A stretch of 34,683 bases of DNA from Bacillus solitudinis (GCF_002797395.1 NZ_NJAX01000036.1:1-34683); one strand, 5' to 3'; shown: positions 22,702 to 30,124, numbered from the stretch's first letter. Made by a program: numbers and translations. Notes: generated by a model from the letters alone, not told the origin.

Positions 22702-24207
22702 TTATCCAAACCTTGCTGTTAGACCATGAACAGAATTTACGTTAGTAAAATCTACTGCTGTTCCAACAAATTCAATAGTATCGGCATTAATTCTAATATC
22801 AGCACCGTATGCTCCGTGCCCACCTTGTATATTTGCCATCTTATTAAAATAAATATTTTTATAAGTATTAGAAATTACTTCACTAGGTGCTATTCCTAGA
22901 TAGATATTGTCACCTATTTTTGCACTGTTAGATATATTGATACTTCCGCCAGTAATGGTAATATTAGAAGCTGTAACCGCACCGCCTTGCGTTACTCTGA
23001 ATGGAGCATTGGCTCTATTGGAAATTGTATCTCCAGCCCAAATACGAACAGAACTATCCCCTAAACCTTGAGCTGTAATACCTGCTTTAGTGTTAAAGTT
23101 GGAGTCTTGTAATTGAATTGTTCCCGATGTGATTAATCCACCATTTATTACAGTAGACGTTCTATCAGCATCCGTAGGTGGTTTACTTCCTGTTAACTCT
23201 CCATATCCTAGTGAGTCTTTGGTAGCTAAAGCTCCAGCATCAGTAAGATTACTAATTCCACTTCCGCCTGTGATAGTTAGAGAACCTGACATATTTACAT
23301 TCCCACTAGTATCAACTTTAAATGTAGAAACTCCACTGTCATTTTTAACGTCAATTCCTTTAATCACATTTTCTTTACCATCAATGAAGTTAAATCCTGT
23401 GAAATCAATAGTACGTGTATCTCCATTGATGAGAGTAGTAGTACCATTCTTTATAATTAATTTATTAGCAGTTAAATCTTCAGCGATTAAGTTACCGTTC
23501 GTATCAGCGTATAATTTATCCTCCCAATTAGGATTGTTGGCAGTGCCTATGTTTCTACTTATTTTCATTCCATCAGTAGCGTTAAAACGTTGTAAATTCT
23601 TTAGCTTTTTAGATGTATGTATATCAAATTGTTCTTTCTTAATATTATCATTTGTCATTTCATAGATTGTTAAGATACCGCCAACTTGTTCATCTGCAAC
23701 CGAATTATATGCTTGTTTTATCGAGGCATATACACCATCATTCTCAATATACGTTTTAAATACGTTTCCGGCTTTTTCCGTGTGAGTACCAATAGTTATA
23801 AGAGAATTACTTTTTTCACCATTATATTTTAAAATATTAAAGTTTTGCTCTGATGAAATGTTATAGATAACCGCATTTCTATTTTCAAAGGTGATAATTA
23901 ACATTTCTAATAGTCTTTTACTTTCATCAAATAACGAGTTATAAATATTTTGTTTTTCGATGTTCGTTTTTTTCGATATTTGTACAAGATTTTCGATCGA
24001 TTGATTATCCGAATTTTTAAATTCCTCTAGAATTGGATCGATTAGTAAACAGACACCAGAAGTAAAAATAATTTTATCTCCTATTTTAAAAACCTTTTGA
24101 GCATCATCATTTAATCTATAAAATTCCCCATTCTGTTCTATTGAACCTCTTGAATCTCCACTAATCACTGCTTTATCTTTGTTCATGTATACCAAACATA
24201 GACTCAT
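22702..24207 (-). CDS. tail fibre/structural protein with N-terminal Ntn-hydrolase-like domain, 501 aa
   Basis: Residues 1-195 resemble a proteasome beta-type Ntn hydrolase. If Met is removed, Ser is residue 1, Asp is exactly residue 17 (SGDSR) and a Lys at 37 (AQKVFKI) takes the place of Lys33. These mirror Thr1/Asp17/Lys33 of the proteasome. Residues 215-501 are typical Gram-positive phage tail-fibre sequence: ADTNGNLIAEDLTANKL, FKVDTSGNVNMSG, VINGGLITSGTIQL, then beta repeats of Gly, Ser, Asn and Ile. It overlaps the metallopeptidase gene upstream by TAATG. It lies upstream of the terminase genes, not after the tape measure where fibres usually are. The domain call rests on pattern recognition. 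Confidence 0.8.
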   Translation of the reverse strand: MSLCLVYMNKDKAVISGDSRGSIEQNGEFYRLNDDAQKVFKIGDKIIFTSGVCLLIDPILEEFKNSDNQSIENLVQISKKTNIEKQNIYNSLFDESKRLLEMLIITFENRNAVIYNISSEQNFNILKYNGEKSNSLITIGTHTEKAGNVFKTYIENDGVYASIKQAYNSVADEQVGGILTIYEMTNDNIKKEQFDIHTSKKLKNLQRFNATDGMKISRNIGTANNPNWEDKLYADTNGNLIAEDLTANKLIIKNGTTTLINGDTRTIDFTGFNFIDGKENVIKGIDVKNDSGVSTFKVDTSGNVNMSGSLTITGGSGISNLTDAGALATKDSLGYGELTGSKPPTDADRTSTVINGGLITSGTIQLQDSNFNTKAGITAQGLGDSSVRIWAGDTISNRANAPFRVTQGGAVTASNITITGGSINISNSAKIGDNIYLGIAPSEVISNTYKNIYFNKMANIQGGHGAYGADIRINADTIEFVGTAVDFTNVNSVHGLTARFG

Positions 24208-24524
24208 TATTTATACCCCTTGTCATTTGTAGTTAATCTATCAAGAAACAATTCTTTCATTTTATCCTCATTATCTTTAAACAACATAGATAAACCACAA
24301 CCTAGTTGTTTCACTTGTTCTTCTTCTAATTCAATTGACATAAAATCATCAATCGCATGGATAAGCTCATGAAGTGTAGTCTCAGCTTTTGTCTCCTTAT
24401 CCATTGTATAATCTATCTTGATAACTCTTTTTAAAAAATTAACTTCTCCACGTCTTAACTCTTCCTTGCTTACGCATTCAACTTCTCGATAATCGTAATC
24501 TATATGCCCGACTTTAATTTTCAA
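24207..24524 (-). CDS. small zinc metallopeptidase-like protein (HELIH), 105 aa, TTG start
   Basis: TTLHELIHAIDDF holds the HExxH zinc site (His52, Glu53, His56 in the TTG-started product), followed by a helix that could supply the third ligand. The size and layout resemble the small ImmA/IrrE- or SprT-related peptidases of phages. The TTG at 24524 follows a strong AGGAGG; longer readings lack one. The stop overlaps the start of the fibre gene, so the two are co-translated. It might process a structural protein or cut a repressor; the first is favoured by the neighbour. Confidence 0.75.
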   Translation of the reverse strand: MKIKVGHIDYDYREVECVSKEELRRGEVNFLKRVIKIDYTMDKETKAETTLHELIHAIDDFMSIELEEEQVKQLGCGLSMLFKDNEDKMKELFLDRLTTNDKGYK

Positions 24525-24562
24525 TTTTATACCTCCTAATCTGCCAACTAAAACACACACAC

Positions 24563-24613
24563 TATATATAGTAGGTATTTCAATTTGTAACACCCTATAC
24601 TGTATGGTAAAAT
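24563..24613. promoter_or_regulatory. back-to-back promoters sharing one -35 hexamer
   Basis: Plus strand: TTGTAA (24585-24590), 17 bases, TAAAAT (24608-24613). Minus strand: the same six bases read TTACAA, then 16 bases, TATATA (24563-24568); alternatively TATAGT at 18 bases. RNA polymerase could occupy only one direction at a time. Confidence 0.5.
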
Positions 24614-24651
24614 ATTGATGTAATTTAGAATCTATGAAAGGCGGTGACCCT

Positions 24652-24765
24652 ATGCCAAAAAAACCATCTAAATCTCAATTATCTAAGGCTGGTTCAAAAT
24701 TAGCTTCAGATAGTTCATCTAAGAAAACAAAAAGTAAAGCTGGATCTACTCTTGGAAAAGGTTAA
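24652..24765 (+). CDS. small Lys/Ser/Gly-rich peptide, 37 aa
   Basis: A 37-residue peptide (PKKPSKSQLSKAG, then KKTKSKAGSTLGKG) with an internal near-repeat, SKAGSKL/SKAGSTL. I recall similar short Lys/Ser/Gly peptides as stand-alone genes in Firmicutes genomes, with no known function. A promoter (24585-24613) and an AAGGCGGTGA site precede it, and a hairpin follows. It is a plus-strand moron between two minus-strand operons. Confidence 0.7.
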   Translation: MPKKPSKSQLSKAGSKLASDSSSKKTKSKAGSTLGKG

Positions 24766-24776
24766 AGTATATATTA

Positions 24777-24800
24777 AGAAGGGCATTTGATTGCCCTTCT
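24777..24800 (+). terminator. hairpin after the 37-aa gene
   Basis: AGAAGGGCA-TTTGAT-TGCCCTTCT is a perfect 9-bp stem, followed by ACTTCTT. The T tract is weak, but the stem is strong and placed just after the gene. Confidence 0.6.
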
Positions 24801-24823
24801 ACTTCTTAAATCTCATTATTAAA

Positions 24824-24896
24824 GGATTAGATTGGACTCGAACCAACAATTCACTCAGTCTTATAACTGGTTGCTCTACCATTGAGCTACTAATCC
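24824..24896 (-). tRNA. tRNA-like gene with abnormal anticodon arm, isotype unclear
   Basis: On the minus strand the 73 bases fold as a cloverleaf: acceptor GGATTAG/CTAATCC (7 bp), D arm GCTC-AATGGTA-GAGC, T arm GTTGG-TTCGAGT-CCAAT and a 5-base variable loop GAATT. The anticodon arm is odd. ACCAG pairs with CTGAGT only if one A is bulged, leaving an 8-base loop TTATAAGA; a 6-bp stem with a 6-base loop TATAAG is the alternative. No standard 7-base loop can be drawn, so the anticodon cannot be assigned (ATA and TAA are both possible). No CCA is encoded. It is either a decaying tRNA or a special one. Confidence 0.75.
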
Positions 24897-24916
24897 ATAA
24901 AAAATAAGCTAATCAC

Positions 24917-25033
24917 TTAGCTTAACCAATCAATTTCTTCATTTTCAAAAACCTCATCTGTCATATGCTCTTCCTTATTTAACTGCTCACTAAGCGCTTC
25001 AATTCCTTTTGAAATAGCATCTATATCACTCAT
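24917..25033 (-). CDS. acidic peptide, 38 aa
   Basis: A 38-residue acidic helix (MSDIDAISKGIEALSEQLNK, ending FENEEIDWLS) that starts inside the stop of the gene before it (ATGA overlap), so it is translationally coupled. No family is recognised. It closes the operon just before the tRNA-like gene. Confidence 0.65.
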   Translation of the reverse strand: MSDIDAISKGIEALSEQLNKEEHMTDEVFENEEIDWLS

Positions 25034-25296
25034 TTTCTTATTCTTGATTCACACCCTCTAAATAACTCCCTGTAATCCTCTGCCTCTTCTTTTCTCAATT
25101 GTTCCATTCTCTTCACTAGTTCAGCAAACTTTTCTAAACCTGCGTTAAACTCGTTTTTCTGTCTTTCATTTATCATAAATAGGCTTTCAGACTTCCCTAT
25201 CTCATCCCAATCATCCATAGTACATTCTCCACACTCAAAATCCCATAGCTCATCATGAGTAATCTTTAAATCACATACTCTACATTTGTAACTCAT
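25030..25296 (-). CDS. small zinc-ribbon-like protein, 88 aa
   Basis: Two CxxC pairs near the start (YKCRVCDL at 4-7 and FECGECTM at 21-24) form a likely zinc ribbon, followed by acidic residues and a long helix (EFNAGLEKFAELVKRMEQLR). Such proteins usually serve as protein- or nucleic-acid-binding adaptors in phages. It overlaps both neighbours by ATGA, as part of one translation unit from 25700 down to 24917. Function unknown. Confidence 0.75.
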   Translation of the reverse strand: MSYKCRVCDLKITHDELWDFECGECTMDDWDEIGKSESLFMINERQKNEFNAGLEKFAELVKRMEQLRKEEAEDYRELFRGCESRIRK

Positions 25297-25700
25297 TCAA
25301 TCTCTCCTTTTAGCTTCACCTTTGAAAGCCTCTTCTGCTCTCTGGGTGTTTTATTAAAATATCTATTGGCACGTTCAACCTCTTCTTTTGTAGGCTCCTC
25401 ATAGACAGGCTGCTCAACTTTTACATTTTGTGGTTTTTCAGTAACTTTTGTAGAACGCTCTACACTTACTACTTCTTCCTTAACAGGCTTTATAATGGGT
25501 TTTTCTGTACTTTGTATGTATGCTTTCAAATAATCAAGCTCTTTCAAAATAATTTCATTTTCATCCATCAATCTACTGATAAATGGTAAAACACCTCCGA
25601 ATAAATGGTCATTGGCTTCTTTTGCTTTTTTGTACAATATTCTGTCGAGTTCTGCAAAATTCATTTCAGTAACTTTATATTCTCGATCTGTTTTTCTCAT
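25293..25700 (-). CDS. unknown charged protein, 135 aa
   Basis: A helical N-terminal half (NFAELDRILYKKAKEANDHL, DENEIILKELDYLKAYIQS) leads into a Lys/Glu/Pro/Val-rich linker (KPIIKPVKEEVVSVER) and a basic C-terminus (YFNKTPREQKRLSKVKLKG). No family is recognised. A good AAAGGAGAGG precedes the ATG. Its mRNA has a leader of about 145 bases with a nested hairpin, and a promoter lies at 25851-25879. Confidence 0.7.
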   Translation of the reverse strand: MRKTDREYKVTEMNFAELDRILYKKAKEANDHLFGGVLPFISRLMDENEIILKELDYLKAYIQSTEKPIIKPVKEEVVSVERSTKVTEKPQNVKVEQPVYEEPTKEEVERANRYFNKTPREQKRLSKVKLKGEIE

Positions 25701-25769
25701 TATTACCTCTCCTTTTATCTAATTTTTGTTTATCCTTCCGATGAGAATAGAGTGGAGACTTGCGAGGAA

Positions 25770-25821
25770 CACATGAACAGAGCTAGATAAAAATACCTAG
25801 CTCACTATCATCTCTCATGTG
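25770..25821 (-). promoter_or_regulatory. structured 5' leader: nested hairpin
   Basis: CACATGA (25770-25776) pairs with TCATGTG (25815-25821), and inside it GAGCTAG (25780-25786) with CTAGCTC (25797-25803). Both stems are perfect 7-mers. The structure lies between the promoter and the ribosome site of the gene at 25700. Confidence 0.5.
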
Positions 25822-25850
25822 CAATAAAATTAAATTAAATGCGGAGGAAT

Positions 25851-25879
25851 ACAATAACGACATCATTAAAGATTGTCAA
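25851..25879 (-). promoter_or_regulatory. promoter of the 25700-24917 operon
   Basis: On the minus strand a perfect TTGACA (25874-25879) and TATTGT (25851-25856) are 17 bases apart. Transcription should begin near 25844. Confidence 0.6.
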
Positions 25880-25906
25880 ATTGTACAAATTCAACCTTAT
25901 ATTTTA

Positions 25907-25955
25907 TGACCGAGGATGAAAGGGCGCACTGTAATAAAACCAGTCGATGCGGTCA
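25907..25955 (-). terminator. hairpin after the HTH gene at 25962
   Basis: TGACCG (25907-25912) pairs with CGGTCA (25950-25955), with an inner ACTG/CAGT stem. On the minus strand ATAAAATAT follows; there is no true T tract, so termination is uncertain. Confidence 0.35.
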
Positions 25956-25961
25956 AAACTA

Positions 25962-26183
25962 TTAATCGCTAACTCGTACACGTCTCATGACAAACTGATC
26001 AGCTTGCTGAATGATGTCTTTAATTTTATTCTCATTACTTTCAGATAATCTCGTTTTATTCCGTAAAAACTGCGAAACTGCCGATTGAGATATATTTATT
26101 GTTGAAGCAATATCTCTGTTTTTTAATTCCTTTTTATTCGCTAAGAGTCTCAACTCAATTATTTCTTCATTTGAAAGTCTCAA
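25962..26183 (-). CDS. HTH regulator, 73 aa, TTG start
   Basis: A single HTH protein: NRDIASTINISQSAVSQFLR (residues 22-41) is a clear XRE/YdaS-like helix-turn-helix. GGAGGGAG five bases before a TTG sets the start. It lies alone between two operons, separated from the 471-aa gene by a terminator, and just upstream of the promoter at 25851, which it may control. It is the third small HTH protein of the element. Confidence 0.8.
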   Translation of the reverse strand: MRLSNEEIIELRLLANKKELKNRDIASTINISQSAVSQFLRNKTRLSESNENKIKDIIQQADQFVMRRVRVSD

Positions 26184-26257
26184 TTCAACTCCCTCCTTCT
26201 GAATCTTAAATTTATTTAGTTTGATTATTCACTTTATTTGTTAAGTAAAAAAGTCAT

Positions 26258-26295
26258 AAAAAAATAGAGCAGGAGGAGAAAACCCACTCTATTTT
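26258..26295 (-). terminator. intrinsic terminator after the 471-aa gene
   Basis: AAAATAGAG (26261-26269) and CTCTATTTT (26287-26295) form a perfect 9-bp stem; on the minus strand a run of seven T follows. Confidence 0.8.
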
Positions 26296-26407
26296 CATCA
26301 ATGTAATGAATAGCTATTCATACATACTTTGTTTTAAGGTATTAACCTTCTATCTATATTAGAGACTTACCACACACTTTTTACAAAAACTAATATTATA
26401 CACTAAT

Positions 26408-27823
26408 TCACACACATATGTCAAACTTATCATCACAATATGTATTAACTAATTTCTCGCTTAACTTTTTCAACGCTCTTTTTATGTATCGTACATCTTT
26501 CTCAAGAGAATGTTCTCGCTCTAAATATTCAACCGCTCTCTGATATGGATGTTCAATCTTAATATCAGCACCCCTCCTCTGACAGACCACATCTATGATA
26601 TCCCTTTCTATCTCGGTTAAATCAGACGCATCAACTAATTTATCAAACTGTGAAAGGATTTCATAGACAACTGAACCTACATTATATTTATGTTTCTCTT
26701 TCAATAAATGATAAATAGGATAAAAATTTGTTACTCTCTCTCTACCGAATTCGTCATCGAGAGTAAATGATTCCTTTTCAAAACTTAACAAAGCAAACAC
26801 ATGATTCTGATTAGTAAAATCAAAGCTATCTTCTATGTATTGAGTGACTAAATCTACTTTTATAGGCTCTATATGCGCACTACCCATTGAACGCACTGGT
26901 TTCACAATATTTTCATAGACAACTGACATCTCATATTTAATCTCATTGCGAACTTTAATTAATTTATCATATTGTTTCTCAGCTTCTAGTGGAATTCCGA
27001 ATGAATAAAGGTATTTATTAAACTCAACCTTAAGTACTTCAAAATCATTCTCTCTACCTGATGCAATACACCTTCCTATAAAATGCTCTTTCAGTGTTTG
27101 CATATTATCTGCACGTTCAAAAAGAAATTGTTCCTTCATCTGTAATTTAGTTGCTTCTTTAAGACCTAATTTTCTATTAATATTATCAATACAATCTTGC
27201 ATTTCCTTTAGTGTAGGGAACTGCTCAACTACTTCCATTCTCACTAAGCGAAGACGTAACTTCTCATCCTCACTTAAACGTTTATTTTTCATGTTTTGTT
27301 GCAAAGCATCATCATTGAAAAGATCCACTATATCTAAGTGAATTCCCTTTAACCCCTGAGCCGCATCAAAATCATGATTGATATATATCTCACGTTTTTC
27401 ATTCATACTCTGAGAATACTCTGAAAGTAATGGATACTCAAATAATGGATGTTCTTTATCGATCACCTTATTGTGAGCTTTCAATAAGTAATCAGACAGC
27501 TTTTGCAATTGTTGATAGTAATAAATGTCCTCTGAAAGCGGACTGACACCTTGCTTTTTCCTACCATTTTCTAAGGCAAAATAAGAAGTTGATTCGTATG
27601 TAACTAAGTATTCATCTAATAAACTATGTAATATTTGATTTCTTTCATAAGAATTCTTAATTCTAAAATCAAGGTTATTCCAAATTTCCTTTATAGCTTG
27701 ATGGATACTCTTATGTAAAATTGAATCCTTATCATAATAATGTTTAATATCAGGGTCGCCTAATGACCCATTTCGCAATAATTTTTCATTACCATAAACG
27801 ACACCATATTTTCTTTCTTCCAT
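26408..27823 (-). CDS. unknown 471-aa protein, possible sigma/ArpU-like C-terminus
   Basis: A large helical protein with no confident family. The last 80 residues (LTEIERDIIDVVCQR, then YQRAVEYLEREHSLEKDVRY) recall the region-4-like HTH of phage late regulators, where a helix ending in IxxV is followed by a segment that senses the -35 element. Its place between the early genes and the late operon would suit a late-gene activator. The first 390 residues are unassigned and rich in Tyr, Glu and Lys. AAAGGGAGAG precedes the ATG. A 28-codon frame with a better ribosome site overlaps its start. Confidence 0.7.
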   Translation of the reverse strand: MEERKYGVVYGNEKLLRNGSLGDPDIKHYYDKDSILHKSIHQAIKEIWNNLDFRIKNSYERNQILHSLLDEYLVTYESTSYFALENGRKKQGVSPLSEDIYYYQQLQKLSDYLLKAHNKVIDKEHPLFEYPLLSEYSQSMNEKREIYINHDFDAAQGLKGIHLDIVDLFNDDALQQNMKNKRLSEDEKLRLRLVRMEVVEQFPTLKEMQDCIDNINRKLGLKEATKLQMKEQFLFERADNMQTLKEHFIGRCIASGRENDFEVLKVEFNKYLYSFGIPLEAEKQYDKLIKVRNEIKYEMSVVYENIVKPVRSMGSAHIEPIKVDLVTQYIEDSFDFTNQNHVFALLSFEKESFTLDDEFGRERVTNFYPIYHLLKEKHKYNVGSVVYEILSQFDKLVDASDLTEIERDIIDVVCQRRGADIKIEHPYQRAVEYLEREHSLEKDVRYIKRALKKLSEKLVNTYCDDKFDICV

Positions 27824-27875
27824 ATAATGAATCTCTCCCTTTAGTTTTAATTTTCATTCCGATTAACTTTTCCAT
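27789..27875 (-). CDS. possible 28-aa leader peptide overlapping the 471-aa gene
   Basis: ATG at 27875 with AAGGAG nine bases upstream opens a 28-codon frame (MEKLIGMKIKTKGRDSLYGR, ending KKIWCRLW). It runs 35 bases into the next gene in another frame. Ribosomes finishing it could restart at the 471-aa gene, or it could control its translation. Very basic; no family. Confidence 0.4.
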   Translation of the reverse strand: MEKLIGMKIKTKGRDSLYGRKKIWCRLW

Positions 27876-28010
27876 TTGTAATCGCTCCTTGTGCGCTGCT
27901 TGTATGGCGCTTGATTAATTTGATTGTACGAGCTGATTGTACTTATTGTTGGCTTGACTTGTTGTATGCCAGTTTTCAATATAATTTCAAAAGATAGGGG
28001 TGCTAAAGTG

Positions 28011-28210
28011 ATTTTGAAGAAAACCACTTCAAAATACACCTTACCCATACCACCCCTCTTGTTCCCTGCGGTCACAATTCACCCCTCATGGCTTAATTGT
28101 TATTTATTGTTCTAATTTGATACAAAAATATTAAATATCATAATTTTGGATGTACAAGGGTGGTTTTCCTTTGTACATCCAAGGCAAGTAGAAGGCGGTT
28201 TTCCTTCTAC
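28011..28210. repeat. three hairpins sharing a GGTTTT loop
   Basis: Plus strand: GGATGTACAAGG/CCTTTGTACATCC with loop GTGGTTTT (28148-28180), and GTAGAAGG/CCTTCTAC with loop CGGTTTT (28188-28210). Minus strand: ATTTTGAAG/CTTCAAAAT with loop TGGTTTT (28011-28035). All three close the loop with AAG(G)...(C)CTT while the outer stems differ completely. GGCAAG flanks the second hairpin on both sides, and AGGGGTG/CACCCCT (27996-28002, 28051-28057) encloses the third. The gap 27876-28315 contains no gene I can support. Confidence 0.65.
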
Positions 28211-28245
28211 GCTGGCAAGCTGTTTTGACTTTTACTATTAAATTT

Positions 28246-28314
28246 AAAATTTGACACTTTGAGTACCTAGAAGTTATCTTAGTTATTTATGGTGGTGTCA
28301 AGGTGTCAAATTTT
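28246..28314. repeat. 12-bp inverted repeat after the 365-aa gene
   Basis: AAAATTTGACAC (28246-28257) and GTGTCAAATTTT (28303-28314) are perfect inverted copies 45 bases apart. The right arm abuts the stop codon of the gene ending at 28316. It may be an operator pair or an mRNA end structure. Confidence 0.5.
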
Positions 28315-28315
28315 C

Positions 28316-29413
28316 TTACAAGAACAAATCTTCTAGCTCCTGTTCGATTTCGTATGTAATTTCACTTGGTAATGTTGGTACTAATTTAACTTTTCTAACG
28401 TTATGAACTATGTTTGGTGAATTAGCTTTTATTAATGCATATAACAATTTCTCAATGTCTTCTATGTAATTATCTTCTGTTCTACAGTCACCAGTTTTAA
28501 AGGTTCCAAAGGCTGCCTCATTCTCTTTAATTGCTTTTCTTCGTCTCTCATTTGCATTATGTAAGAATTTTGTTATTATAGTTTCATTTAGTTTGTGTTT
28601 CTTTTCATCAGCGTCTTTCAGTAGTAAATCTAATATGCTATTGTAAGTTGATAGTATCCCTTTTCGATTTAGAGTAATGTCGTAAGCAAAATAATAATAA
28701 TCAATATCAAATATATTATCCTTCTGTATTTCCTCGCTAACACGCTTTTTGAACTCATTCCATTTACTAGTGCCAACTACATCAGAAACTTTATATATAT
28801 TTTTTCCAATCGCTTCTTTATTCATCTCATCAAGCACTTCACTTTCACAACTGATTATAAATTCTTCCTCATCTACAGTTGCAACTTCATGCTCATAGTC
28901 TTCATTCCTCTTTATAACAATTGCCTTTTTATAGAAAATACATCGTCTATCTTGTAGACTTTTTAACGCACGCTCTATAGTGCTTCTGAAACTGGAATCA
29001 CTAGTGTTGTAAAAGTCATAAACAATTGCTCGATTAACATTAATATGTTGAGCAAATTTTGGCACCATACGACCACACTGAGAATAATTTGAGTTGGACA
29101 TATTCATTATTCTCATCAGTTGATTCTTTGTTTTAATTATTCGGTTTTCTTTAATTTTGGCTAACAAATCTAAAATTAGTAGCTCCACAATACGGATGAA
29201 ATCCTTACTACTATTTTTAAGCTTCGGTTTTGGCTTCTCGTATATCTCCTCAATAACGAAGGAATGACCCTTTTTTGAATATTGACAATGTCGCTCTAAG
29301 TCTATCAATTGATATTTCTTACCTTTACCAGCCTTTATAGGAATCTCCAACTCTGCGCATAAAGCTTTATAATTCTTAATTACCTGACCTTCTCCGATGT
29401 TGCTTATTTTCAT
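28316..29413 (-). CDS. unknown early protein, 365 aa
   Basis: The N-terminal 60 residues (GEGQVIKNYKALCAELEIPI, then KKYQLIDLERHCQYSKKGH and FVIEEIY) match a domain I recall at the start of many uncharacterised Firmicutes phage and plasmid proteins. It is wHTH-like, and such proteins often sit near replication genes. The rest is helical with many basic residues (NANERRRKAIKENE). It overlaps the gene before it by ATGA with GGAGGAAT as its site. It may bind DNA in replication or regulation; this is not shown. Confidence 0.7.
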   Translation of the reverse strand: MKISNIGEGQVIKNYKALCAELEIPIKAGKGKKYQLIDLERHCQYSKKGHSFVIEEIYEKPKPKLKNSSKDFIRIVELLILDLLAKIKENRIIKTKNQLMRIMNMSNSNYSQCGRMVPKFAQHINVNRAIVYDFYNTSDSSFRSTIERALKSLQDRRCIFYKKAIVIKRNEDYEHEVATVDEEEFIISCESEVLDEMNKEAIGKNIYKVSDVVGTSKWNEFKKRVSEEIQKDNIFDIDYYYFAYDITLNRKGILSTYNSILDLLLKDADEKKHKLNETIITKFLHNANERRRKAIKENEAAFGTFKTGDCRTEDNYIEDIEKLLYALIKANSPNIVHNVRKVKLVPTLPSEITYEIEQELEDLFL

Positions 29414-30045
29414 TCGATTCCTCCATTCGATTTAGAATTTACCCCAATTTCTTCAAAAAACTCATTAATCTCTTTTAATCTTCCAGTCTGATATTCTTCA
29501 AGATGTTTATCCTTAGGTAATGATCCAGTTTTTCTATGCCATTCGACAGAGTTTCGTTTAATCGATGCTAAAGACTTTTTATAACAACCTATCGTCATAT
29601 CCCAAATAATCTTGTCGTCTTCGTAAACTACATCTTGAGGTAGACCTGGAATATTCTTTACGGTCTTTCCATTTTTGAATTCCACTTTTAATATGTGCTT
29701 CTTTCTAGAAAGTGGATTGACGACTTCATGCTTATAAAGATTATCTCCTATAAGAATGTAGTTATATAAAATTGAATTTTTATCATCATAGAGTTTTGTA
29801 AATTTGAAACAAGCATCTGTTCCTCCATAATCAATCGCTGTGCAAAGCTTCTTCACAAATGAATTAGCAGTATCTTCCTGTTTATATATATAAAGATGGT
29901 ACGTATAGTTGTAAATTTCCACACCCTCATAATTAAATGATACTGTTTTCTGAGAGAATTCATTATCTCTAAATGAATGCTTATGCTCTACTTCAATTTC
30001 CTTACCGTTATGTTGGACAATTAAAATTTCTGATTCGTAACCCAT
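29410..30045 (-). CDS. unknown early protein, 211 aa
   Basis: Unrecognised. The first 150 residues look beta-rich with many Tyr (VEIYNYTYHLYIYKQEDT, ILYNYILIGDNLYKHEVV), followed by a helical, basic end (SLASIKRNSVEWHRK, EEYQTGRLKEINEFFEEI). The ATG has AAGGAGG upstream and the stop overlaps the next gene, so both are made together. No membrane segments or catalytic motifs can be seen. Confidence 0.7.
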   Translation of the reverse strand: MGYESEILIVQHNGKEIEVEHKHSFRDNEFSQKTVSFNYEGVEIYNYTYHLYIYKQEDTANSFVKKLCTAIDYGGTDACFKFTKLYDDKNSILYNYILIGDNLYKHEVVNPLSRKKHILKVEFKNGKTVKNIPGLPQDVVYEDDKIIWDMTIGCYKKSLASIKRNSVEWHRKTGSLPKDKHLEEYQTGRLKEINEFFEEIGVNSKSNGGIE

Positions 30046-30124
30046 TTAAGCCTCCTTATGATATTGTAGGGAAGAGGGAGATTAACTCCCCTCTAACCGG
30101 TTATGTATTAATTATGTATTACTT

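Noticed and set aside
23129-23665. Plus-strand 178-codon frame antisense to the fibre gene
   Set aside because: The fibre repeats have low-complexity codons that leave the opposite strand open by chance; no start site or known domain is seen.
27863-28075. Minus-strand 70-codon frame between the 471-aa and 365-aa genes
   Set aside because: It has no ribosome site, contains a hairpin arm of the GGTTTT set, and has unlikely composition; a shorter frame with a good site (27789-27875) overlaps it.
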